Positions 53,494 through 60,341 of a stretch of DNA of 64,000 bases are shown piece after piece. Below the pieces are notes generated by a model, which ran no database searches, was not told the origin of the DNA, and saw only the letters and a program-made list of their open reading frames with translations. Numbering within the stretch: position 1 is the stretch's first letter; every line of letters starts with the position of its first letter. The stretch lies in NCBI GenBank assembly GCA_963932545.1, contig CAWVRH010000013.1:1-64000 (forward strand), read 5' to 3'. The position numbers and the translations under genes were made by a program. The DNA is from UBA8337 sp963932545 (lineage in GTDB: Bacteria; Pseudomonadota; Alphaproteobacteria; RS24).

Positions 53494-55010
53494 TAGGACC
53501 GGTTCTTTCTTTGGTTTGCCAAGTCGAGAGCTACTTCTGCGGCGCGGAACAAGGCGGCGGCTTTGTTTACCGTTTCTTCGTATTCATATTCTGACGTGCT
53601 GTCATACACCACGCCGCCGCCCGCTTGGGCGTAAAGTTTGCCGTCTTTTACCACGGCCGTGCGCAGCGCAATGCACGTATCCATATCGCCATTGGCCGAG
53701 AAATAACCCACGCAGCCAGCATAAATGCCGCGCCGTTCAGGCTCTAACTCGTCGATGATTTCCATCGCGCGAATTTTTGGTGCGCCCGAAACCGTACCAG
53801 CGGGAAAGCCAGCCACCAGCGCATCAATCTCGTCGAGGTCTTGGCGCAAAGTGCCCGTAACATCGGAGACGATGTGAATGAGGTGTGAGGTTTTTTGCAG
53901 GCCAAAAGAAGTGTTCACTTTCACGCTGCCAATCTCCGATACGCGCCCGACATCATTGCGCCCCAGATCGAGCAGCATTAAATGTTCGGCGCGCTCTTTT
54001 TCATCGCTCAAGAGGTCGGCGCTAATGGCCGCGTCTTCGGCCAAACTCGCGCCGCGCTTTCTGGTTCCAGCGATCGGGCGAATGTTGACTTCGCGCCCTT
54101 TCACACCCACTAAAACTTCGGGGCTGGAGCCGACCACAGCGAAATCACGCAAATTTAAATAGAATAAATAGGGCGATGGATTGACCCGGCGAAGGGCGCG
54201 GTAGAGATCAAAGGGCGGTAAATCAAAATCAATGTTGAAGCGCTGGCTGAGGACGACCTGAAACACATCGCCCGCTTCGATATAGGCTTTGGCTGTGTTT
54301 ACCATGTCGTAATAAGACTGCTGGCTCATATTGGAGTTGGGCTTGGTGAAGGAATTGGGCACGCTTAAAGACGCTTCGGGCAGGGCGCTATATAGGCGCT
54401 CCTTGGCGTCATCCAATCGCCCTAGCGCGGCTTCATAGGCGGCGTCTGCGGTTTGGGCGTCGGGGCGAACGGGGGTCACCAAACGTATCATGTCGGTTAC
54501 GCTGTCAAACACCGCCATCATTGTGGGGCGCATGAACAAGCAGTCTGGCACTTGCATAATGTCTGGGTTGCTATTGGGCAGGTCTTCCATATGGCGCACC
54601 ATGTCGTAGGCCATATAGCCAAAAACACCGGCCGACATTGGCGCCAAAGCCTCGGGAATTTCTAGGCGCGATTGCGCTAATATTTCGCGCAAAGCATCTA
54701 ACGGTTCGCCCTGCATGGGAGTGAAGCTATCGAGATCAGAGAGCGCATTTGGGTTTACCTCTGGTTGCCCGTCGGACACGCGGAAAAGCAAATCAGGCGC
54801 CAAGCCAATCATCGAATAGCGGCCACGAATGTCGCCATCTTCTACGCTCTCTAGCAAAAAGGAAAACGGCTCGTTATGCGTCAGCTTGAGAAAGGCGGCA
54901 ACCGGCGTTTCCAAATCCCCGATGAGTTGCGACCACACAAGCTGAGGATCGCCCGCCTTATAGGCAGCGATAAAGTCATCGCGGGTTGGGGTCGTCGTCG
55001 CGTTGTTCAT
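53493..55010 (-). CDS. trpE: Anthranilate synthase component I
   Basis: Converts chorismate and ammonia to anthranilate, the first step of the tryptophan branch. The 505 residues have the N-terminal regulatory domain, with the Trp-feedback element LLESVEDG, and the chorismate-binding domain with IRPIAGTRKRGASLAED, LMLLDLGRNDVGRVSEIGSV and YAGCVGYFSANGDMD. The gene begins ten bases after the PpiD-like gene, leaving no room for a separate attenuator leader, so trp transcription probably starts upstream. Confidence 0.97.
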   Translation of the reverse strand: MNNATTTPTRDDFIAAYKAGDPQLVWSQLIGDLETPVAAFLKLTHNEPFSFLLESVEDGDIRGRYSMIGLAPDLLFRVSDGQPEVNPNALSDLDSFTPMQGEPLDALREILAQSRLEIPEALAPMSAGVFGYMAYDMVRHMEDLPNSNPDIMQVPDCLFMRPTMMAVFDSVTDMIRLVTPVRPDAQTADAAYEAALGRLDDAKERLYSALPEASLSVPNSFTKPNSNMSQQSYYDMVNTAKAYIEAGDVFQVVLSQRFNIDFDLPPFDLYRALRRVNPSPYLFYLNLRDFAVVGSSPEVLVGVKGREVNIRPIAGTRKRGASLAEDAAISADLLSDEKERAEHLMLLDLGRNDVGRVSEIGSVKVNTSFGLQKTSHLIHIVSDVTGTLRQDLDEIDALVAGFPAGTVSGAPKIRAMEIIDELEPERRGIYAGCVGYFSANGDMDTCIALRTAVVKDGKLYAQAGGGVVYDSTSEYEYEETVNKAAALFRAAEVALDLANQRKNRS

Positions 55011-55020
55011 TTTGCTTGGC

Positions 55021-56916
55021 TCATCGCGAGGTCAGTTCGCTGGTGGCTCGCTCTAGATTGGCTTGGTTGACGCTGAGGCCGAAGTGACCTTGCAAACTGC
55101 GGACAAATTGATTGGTCAGGTCGAGATGATATTTACGTTTCTCGCCATCAAAAATCAGGTCTTTGGCTTCGCCATCGCGCACATCTGCCGGAATAACTTT
55201 ACGGACCTGCATGACGATAATCTCGCCACCGAAGCCAACATTGGCCCAAGCAAATTTGCGGTTCGGAACCGCAAATAAACGCTTCACGGCTTCTTCTGAA
55301 AACGTGTCATTGCTGACTTGGCGGGTCATGGGTTCAGAGACCAATGGGCCACGCTTAAAGCTGGCGGCGACCGATTTAAAGCTGCCCGTTTCATTGCCTC
55401 GTTTGACCATATGCTCGGCCATGGCTTCCAACAATTTGGTGCGCTCTGCGACTTCCCATTGTTGGCTCACGGTTTTGCGAATGTCGGCCAGAGGCGGCAC
55501 TTCGCTTGGCGTGATGGAGGTGAGGCGCAACCAAACATAGGTGCCATCGTCCATTTCGATCATCGGGGTTTCTTCGCCCACGGCAGCTTCAAACAGCGAA
55601 GGCGCTATGCTGTCATAGCGCGATAGAAGCGCCGTTTTTTTGCCTTTGGTGTTCTCGCCATCGGCGTTGATGTTGCGGATGTTAATCACATTGAGGTCGA
55701 AGCGCTGGCCGACGCTCTCCAGCGTTTCGCCGCTGGCAAGTTCGTCTTCCACGGTTTCCGAGAAGGCCAACATGTCGTCGAGGGCGCGGTCATAAATAAT
55801 GCGATTGCGCAGCAGGTCGGCCACTTCCGCTAAGGGCTTTGTGGTGCCGGGCGTAATGTCGCGCACGCGCAAAACCACATAACCGAGCGGGCCTTCAATC
55901 ACGTCGCTAATCTCGCCTTTGTCCATGGCGAAAGCCTTTTTGGCCAAATCGGCGCTGATCAGGTCTTGCCGTTCCACCCTGCCGAGGTCTGTGTTGCTCA
56001 GCGTTTGGTTAACGGACAGAACAATTTTGGCGAAGCTGGCTTTGTTTTGCAGTAGTTTTTTCGCTTTTGCCACTTCGTCTTCATCGCTCAATACCAATTG
56101 GTCGAGGGCGCGGATTTCGGCAACGGAATATTCGTCTATCGAGGCTTCATACTCTTCTTGCAGCGTGGCGCTATCAATGGAGATTAGCTCTGCAAAACGG
56201 GCAGGCGATACCACAAGGGCTTGGCCCGAGCGTTTTTCGGGTTCGGCGAAACGCAATTTGGTTTGGCTGAAAAAGGTTTCCAATTCTTCATTGGTCGGAT
56301 CGCCAATATCGTCGGTCTCTTTGAGCGTCAAAATAAGGTAACGCGCGACACGGCGTTCTAAGAAATGCTTATAGAGTTTTTCGGTCAGCGCTTTTGGCAC
56401 CAAGCTTGTGTCCACGGTCGCGGTGCTTAGTTGCTCCAGCATGTGGAAGCGTCGTTGGTCTTCGACGAATAGTTTTTCGGTCAGTCCATTTTGTTGCAAG
56501 ACCGAGCGGAACGTTGGCTCGTCGAACTTGCCGTTGGCGCCAAAGAAACTCGGGTCGACCACAATGGCTTCGGCGATGGCGTCATCACTATGGCCGAGGC
56601 CCAGCTCTTCCGCAGCTTCTCGCAAAGCCGCGCTGCCTAGCATATTGTTTAGCACTTGGCCTTCGATGCCAAGGTTGCGCGCCATGGAAGGCGTAATAGT
56701 CGTGCCAAATTGTTGCGACAGGCTTTGTGTGCGCTGCATGAAGCGCAACTGATATTCTTGCCGATCAATTTTCTGGTCACCGACTTGCGCGATTTCTTCG
56801 TTCGAGAAACCCGTAAACGTGTCCGCTACGCCCCAAAGGCCAAAAGCGAAAACCAGCAAAGCGATAAGCAGAATGCCAAGCACACCGCTTATCTTGGAGC
56901 GCATAAAATTGAGCAT
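55021..56916 (-). CDS. ppiD: PpiD-like membrane-anchored peptidyl-prolyl isomerase
   Basis: Periplasmic folding factor, anchored in the inner membrane near the Sec translocon. The 631 residues start with a single helix (ISGVLGILLIALLVFAFGLWG, about 9-29), followed by a SurA-N-like chaperone domain (about 35-170). A parvulin-like domain lies mid-protein (ASFAKIVLSVNQTLSNTDLGRV through PLGYVVLRVRDITPGTTKPL), and the C-terminal half is divergent. Length matches PpiD. Catalytic parvulin residues are weakly conserved, so it may act mainly as a chaperone. A ppi gene ahead of trpE is common in alphaproteobacteria. Confidence 0.9.
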   Translation of the reverse strand: MLNFMRSKISGVLGILLIALLVFAFGLWGVADTFTGFSNEEIAQVGDQKIDRQEYQLRFMQRTQSLSQQFGTTITPSMARNLGIEGQVLNNMLGSAALREAAEELGLGHSDDAIAEAIVVDPSFFGANGKFDEPTFRSVLQQNGLTEKLFVEDQRRFHMLEQLSTATVDTSLVPKALTEKLYKHFLERRVARYLILTLKETDDIGDPTNEELETFFSQTKLRFAEPEKRSGQALVVSPARFAELISIDSATLQEEYEASIDEYSVAEIRALDQLVLSDEDEVAKAKKLLQNKASFAKIVLSVNQTLSNTDLGRVERQDLISADLAKKAFAMDKGEISDVIEGPLGYVVLRVRDITPGTTKPLAEVADLLRNRIIYDRALDDMLAFSETVEDELASGETLESVGQRFDLNVINIRNINADGENTKGKKTALLSRYDSIAPSLFEAAVGEETPMIEMDDGTYVWLRLTSITPSEVPPLADIRKTVSQQWEVAERTKLLEAMAEHMVKRGNETGSFKSVAASFKRGPLVSEPMTRQVSNDTFSEEAVKRLFAVPNRKFAWANVGFGGEIIVMQVRKVIPADVRDGEAKDLIFDGEKRKYHLDLTNQFVRSLQGHFGLSVNQANLERATSELTSR

Positions 56917-56967
56917 GAATTTATTCTCTTTCTAGATGGGCCAATAACCCAGATGGGATTTGACAGC

Positions 56968-56996
56968 ATCATAGTGCGGCCCAGCCAATCTCGCAA
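56968..56996 (-). promoter_or_regulatory. Likely promoter of ppiD-trpEGDC
   Basis: Minus strand TTGCGA (56991-56996) and TATGAT (56968-56973) are 17 bases apart, about 50 bases before the ppiD start. Confidence 0.4.
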
Positions 56997-57147
56997 GCTA
57001 TGTAGCGGTTAAACTCGGCTGTTTTGTGCAGATAAGGGGCAAAGATGACAAACCACAGCGAAGCAGCTAAACAAAGGAAAGGGTCTGGCGCTGAAAATTG
57101 CTGACCCCAAATGCTGATTACAATGCTGATTAAAATGGAGAAACGCC

Positions 57148-57933
57148 ATGGCTGCCCGCAAAACAACCCCTATCAAAGCCCCCAAGCCGCTCGTTGCTGG
57201 CAATTGGAAAATGAATGGTAGGAGAGCCAGCCTCAGCGAAGTGAAAAAACTGGCGAGTGCGCTGGCCAAAAGCAAGACCAAGAATAAAGCCAAATGCGAC
57301 GTGATGATTTGCCCGCCAGCCACTTTATTGGCGCCCCTAAAAGCCCTGAAAACCAAAGGCGTGGCCTTAGGCGGGCAAGATTGCCATGCCGCCAGCAGCG
57401 GCGCGCATACCGGCGATATCTCGGCAGACATGTTAAAAGACGCAGGCGCCACAGCGGTTATTCTGGGTCACTCAGAGCGCCGCGCCGACCATTTGGAAAC
57501 CGACAAGCAAGTTAAAGCCAAAGTCGCCGCCGCCCATGGCGCGGGTCTGCTGGCGATTATGTGCGTTGGCGAAAGCCTGAAACAGCGCAAAAGCGGCGAC
57601 ACGTTAAAAGTCGTGAAAGCGCAATTGCGCGGCTCGCTGATGGATGGTTGCACGGCCAAAAACACCGTGATTGCTTATGAACCCGTCTGGGCCATCGGCT
57701 CGGGCCTCACGCCCACGGTAGAGCAAGTAGAAAAGGTGCACACCGCGCTGCGCAAAGCCTTGGTGAGCCGCTTCGGCAATGAGGGCGCGAAAATGCGCAT
57801 TCTCTATGGCGGCTCGGTGAAGCCTGCCAATGCAGCGGAACTGATGGCGGTGCCAAATGTCAACGGCGCGCTGGTTGGCGGCGCGAGCCTGACCGCGAAA
57901 GATTTCGGTGGGATTATTAAGGTTTACGCTTGA
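57148..57933 (+). CDS. tpiA: Triose-phosphate isomerase
   Basis: Interconverts dihydroxyacetone phosphate and glyceraldehyde 3-phosphate. The 261 residues carry catalytic Lys21 in VAGNWKMNG, the His in ILGHSERR, the Glu in AYEPVWAIGSG (loop 6 follows) and the phosphate motif LYGGSVKP. The N-terminus has a basic extension of about 13 residues (ARKTTPIKAPK). The last ten bases overlap the 3' end of the convergent HEPN-like gene. Two 11-base copies of AATGCTGATTA (57110-57120, 57122-57132) precede the ribosome site. Confidence 0.97.
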   Translation: MAARKTTPIKAPKPLVAGNWKMNGRRASLSEVKKLASALAKSKTKNKAKCDVMICPPATLLAPLKALKTKGVALGGQDCHAASSGAHTGDISADMLKDAGATAVILGHSERRADHLETDKQVKAKVAAAHGAGLLAIMCVGESLKQRKSGDTLKVVKAQLRGSLMDGCTAKNTVIAYEPVWAIGSGLTPTVEQVEKVHTALRKALVSRFGNEGAKMRILYGGSVKPANAAELMAVPNVNGALVGGASLTAKDFGGIIKVYA

Positions 57934-58466
57934 TTGGCTTCTCGTTTTTCGATTGCGATTATCTCATTGGCCATTTTTTGAATCGCGCCAAGAGCTATGC
58001 TTTGGGTTGGAAGCGCATCAGATGGATGAGCCGCCCCATTTCTATCGTTCAGTAAGCCTTTTAAGTTTTTCGTTCGTTGGTTGGTTAGCAAGTCTGATTT
58101 CGTCAAAATATTAATAAGATCGGCATCAGTAATTTTGTTTCTGAGGGCTTCGATGTCGTTATTTGGAAACCCTGTTGTTTTTTCTCTAATTCTACTGCTG
58201 TGCTTGCAAGCTAAGTGCTGAAGGAAATCCATAACTCCAATCCATGCAATCACAATAGCTGCTTGGAATTGTTGTATCTCTGCGCATGCCAGCGCCTGCA
58301 GAAAACTCCCATAACTGGCGTGTTCTTTTAACTGGTCTACTTTTTGCCTAGTTTCGCTGTTTGTATGGGCTGCATGGAGATTGCTCTCGTGAGCGCCAAA
58401 AAGTTCCTCGGCAATTTGTTGAAAATCCCAAGCTTTTTCTAGCGCTTCCTTAACCTGTCTATTCAT
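57924..58466 (-). CDS. HEPN-domain-like protein, putative RNase, paired with DUF5343 gene
   Basis: 180-residue, mostly helical protein. A helix with AAIVIAWIGVMDFLQHLAC (about 69-87) and the segment ITDADLINILTKSDLLT (112-128) precede RNGAAH (142-147). This is the R-N-x3-H form of the R-x4-6-H motif that defines active HEPN ribonucleases, in the typical context LxxLRN-AHPS. HEPN proteins are often toxins or effectors of toxin-antitoxin and anti-phage systems. The gene overlaps the upstream DUF5343 gene by 8 bases, so the two are co-expressed. Its stop codon lies inside tpiA. Base composition is AT-richer than the flanks, suggesting transfer. Domain call from motif reading only; function is inferred. 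Confidence 0.72.
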   Translation of the reverse strand: MNRQVKEALEKAWDFQQIAEELFGAHESNLHAAHTNSETRQKVDQLKEHASYGSFLQALACAEIQQFQAAIVIAWIGVMDFLQHLACKHSSRIREKTTGFPNNDIEALRNKITDADLINILTKSDLLTNQRTKNLKGLLNDRNGAAHPSDALPTQSIALGAIQKMANEIIAIEKREANQA

Positions 58467-59136
58467 TAGTAAGTAAGTGCTTTTTCATCGCTGTGAAAAA
58501 TTTCTCGTAAACATCACCCGTCGGGTCAGAGGGGACGTGAAGTTGAATGTTAATAGTCAACTGCGGGGTTGTGGCCGACGCTACAGCAACTTCTTCCTTT
58601 GAGGCTTTCTTAGTTCCAGCATTATCTTTATCTGATGAAGTCGCGTTTTTCTTAACTTGGGTGGACTTTTTTTTATCATCTTTCGCAGTATGCGCTGGTG
58701 AGATGCTGTCACCCTTTGCCCCGCCCTCGATTGTTCTAAACGTCCTTATGCACATCTTAATTGTAGGCGGCGCCAAATTGCTAAACATGCTTCTAAATAG
58801 ATTTGTCAATTCGAGGTCAGATGGATTGTCAGCATCAAGCACGCCGTCGGGGTCAGGGTAGAGGTTTTTTAGCCCTTCTGCCATGCCCGCTTGAAAATTC
58901 GTGCGACTGGTTGCCCATAATTCCGTTGGAACGAAATCATCAGAAATTAACTTCATGCCAATTAAGACGCCACGAGATGATACTGAGTTTTTGTTAAGTT
59001 TAGTGCCATCACTAGAAGGGGGCATGCCAAGCGAAATCATATAAGCATCTGTAACCTTTGTTGGCATCCCCCTTTTTTCAATAGCTAAGAGCAATAATTT
59101 AAGATCATTTATAATTTTCGCGTATCTGGGGCTCAT
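58459..59136 (-). CDS. DUF5343-like protein, partner of HEPN-like gene
   Basis: 225 residues from ATG 59136; a TTG 20 codons upstream is less likely. Residues 4-140 fit the DUF5343 pattern: RYAKIINDLKLLLLAIEKRG and TKVTDAYMISLGM, a winged-helix-like start, then FVPTELWATSR and the TIKMCIRTFRTIEG helix. A Lys/Ser/Thr-rich linker (about 141-190) leads to a C-terminal element LTINIQLHVPSDP with a final helix VYEKFFTAMKKHLL, also usual for the family. No biochemical function is known. With the overlapping HEPN-like gene it looks like a two-component module in which this protein senses or neutralises (inference). AT-rich relative to neighbours. Confidence 0.75.
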   Translation of the reverse strand: MSPRYAKIINDLKLLLLAIEKRGMPTKVTDAYMISLGMPPSSDGTKLNKNSVSSRGVLIGMKLISDDFVPTELWATSRTNFQAGMAEGLKNLYPDPDGVLDADNPSDLELTNLFRSMFSNLAPPTIKMCIRTFRTIEGGAKGDSISPAHTAKDDKKKSTQVKKNATSSDKDNAGTKKASKEEVAVASATTPQLTINIQLHVPSDPTGDVYEKFFTAMKKHLLTNE

Positions 59137-59208
59137 TATTTTTCTTTCAAAAGTTGCATGCCGATAGATATTCGGGTGCTTCTCTGATGCCAACAATAGT
59201 TTTAATTT

Positions 59209-59238
59209 TTTATAACCACTTCCATTTAACTTATTGAA
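59209..59238 (-). promoter_or_regulatory. Possible promoter of the DUF5343-HEPN pair
   Basis: On the minus strand TTCAAT (59233-59238) and TATAAA (59209-59214) are spaced by 18 bases, about 70 bases before ATG 59136. The -10 is good, the -35 poor. Confidence 0.3.
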
Positions 59239-59431
59239 AATAGGTCTCTTTCACGGCTCACACCCCTGTGCCAAACTGGCCTTGCTGCAGCGTGGACGGC
59301 GTCGCAGGGGAGCCCATAAAGTTCCATAAACTACAGTCCATTGGCGGCTGCATTTCAATTCGAGATGCGGCACGCATGAGGTTTACCTTGTGTTAATCCA
59401 ATAGGCTGAAAATCCGTTCCTCGACCTTAAT

Positions 59432-59459
59432 TTGGGTCGGGGTGGCGGTGAAATATAAT
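59432..59459 (+). promoter_or_regulatory. Possible promoter with perfect -10
   Basis: TATAAT (59454-59459) with TTGGGT (59432-59437) 16 bases upstream. A transcript starting near 59466 would be about 70 bases long if stopped at the terminator at 59510-59534, or would continue into the 86-codon gene. Confidence 0.4.
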
Positions 59460-59509
59460 ACGCTTCGGTGGAATACATCGCGGGTTCGTTTGTGACTCTT
59501 TATGGCACC

Positions 59510-59534
59510 CCGGCTCCTTTATGGAGCCGGTTTT
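59510..59534 (+). terminator. Rho-independent terminator upstream of the 86-codon gene
   Basis: CCGGCTCC (59510-59517) pairs perfectly with GGAGCCGG (59523-59530), loop TTTAT, followed by TTTT (59531-59534). It ends 27 bases before the ATG at 59562. Confidence 0.75.
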
Positions 59535-59561
59535 GCTGTAACAAAAACAAAAGAGGCGAGC

Positions 59562-59822
59562 ATGAATGACTATAATTTAATCGGCGATGTGCTGGGCACA
59601 TGGCGTTCCATGAGTGACGCGATTAAAGCGGTAACCATTTTGGGTTTTTATTTTACGATTTCCCTTAGCGTTTGGATGCTGAGCATGGGGCGGCATTGGC
59701 TTAAATTTCGCTTTGCTGAATCCCGCCATTATCGCAAGGCCGTGGAAAGACAGAACGAGCTGGTTTATTCTAGAGATGGCGAGACACCGCCGTTAAAATT
59801 CACCCATAGAACATTCGACTGA
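59562..59822 (+). CDS. 86-residue hypothetical membrane protein
   Basis: Not recognised. The ATG at 59562 follows AAGAGGCGAG and gives 86 residues: an amphipathic N-terminus (MNDYNLIGDVLGTWRSMSDA), one membrane span (about 22-42, VTILGFYFTISLSVWMLSM) and a basic cytoplasmic-type tail (RHWLKFRFAESRHYRKAVER). An in-frame start 60 bases upstream lies across the terminator and is rejected. It sits between the accessory DUF5343 cassette and secG. It has no ATP-binding or metal motifs. Its codon use resembles the core genes more than the cassette. Confidence 0.65.
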   Translation: MNDYNLIGDVLGTWRSMSDAIKAVTILGFYFTISLSVWMLSMGRHWLKFRFAESRHYRKAVERQNELVYSRDGETPPLKFTHRTFD

Positions 59823-59904
59823 GACCAAACCCACCGATTGCTATTCCCCCGCAAACGCGCTATATCGCTGCTATTGATTTTCGGACAGACTTTAGGAGAC
59901 GTCC

Positions 59905-60243
59905 ATGACCACCATTATTCTGGTTGTGCATTTGATGATCGCAGTGGCGATGATTGTGCTGGTATTGCTGCAACGCTCTGAGGGCGGCGCCCTTGGTATT
60001 GGCGGCGGTGGCGGCAATAGTATGATGTCCGCACGTGGCCTCGGCAGCGTCATGACCCGCGCTACGGGTATTCTGGCCGGTCTGTTTTTCCTCACCTCCA
60101 TCAGCCTTACCGTGCTTGGCACGATGCAAAACCGTTCGTCGGTTCTCGATGGCGTGATTGAGCAAGAGGGCAATTTGCCAGGACTGGGCACTTTGGCGCC
60201 AGCGCCTGTGTTGCCACCTAGCCGCCTGCCGACCCCCGAATAA
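59905..60243 (+). CDS. secG: Protein translocase subunit SecG
   Basis: Small auxiliary subunit of the SecYEG protein-conducting channel. The 112 residues have two membrane helices (about 3-20 and 54-75) separated by the diagnostic cytoplasmic loop LLQRSEGGALGIGGGGGNSM. The Pro-rich C-terminal tail is typical of alphaproteobacterial SecG. The order tpiA-secG-pyrG-kdsA is standard in the group. An AGGAG ribosome site precedes the ATG. Confidence 0.95.
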   Translation: MTTIILVVHLMIAVAMIVLVLLQRSEGGALGIGGGGGNSMMSARGLGSVMTRATGILAGLFFLTSISLTVLGTMQNRSSVLDGVIEQEGNLPGLGTLAPAPVLPPSRLPTPE

Positions 60244-60325
60244 CGGTTTTTATCGACAAGCTGTGAACAACTAAGTGATTCGGTTTTCTCGACTCACTTT
60301 TCGCTGGCGCGAATCGATTCCGCTA

Positions 60326-60331
60326 TATAAT
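60326..60331 (+). promoter_or_regulatory. Perfect -10 element just before pyrG
   Basis: TATAAT ends 10 bases before the pyrG ATG at 60342, so a transcript would begin about four bases before the start codon. No Shine-Dalgarno sequence is visible in between and no good -35 is seen. Confidence 0.4.
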
Positions 60332-60341
60332 TTCATCTTCC

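Larger units (their letters stand above)
59137..59561 (+). other. 425-base gap without a confident gene; contains hairpins, a promoter and a terminator
   Basis: The left part is the AT-rich leader of the DUF5343 gene. The rest has higher GC. A large hairpin spans 59255-59314: GGCT with AGCC, and CCCCTG (59263-59268) with CAGGGG (59305-59310). A second hairpin is CCTCGACC (59419-59426) with GGTCGGGG (59435-59442). A 39-codon minus-strand frame (59258-59377) has an AAGGT ribosome site but no recognisable relatives. No SRP, 6S, tmRNA or RNase P signature was found on either strand. Confidence 0.5.

Noticed and set aside
57110..57132. Two copies of AATGCTGATTA just before tpiA, considered as an operator or insertion footprint
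   Set aside because: Only 11 bases with one base between them; too little to support either reading.
59240..59480. Possible SRP RNA, 6S RNA, tmRNA or RNase P RNA in the gap before secG
   Set aside because: None of the diagnostic core sequences (for example the GGTCAGG/GGAAGCAGCC tip of SRP RNA) is present on either strand.
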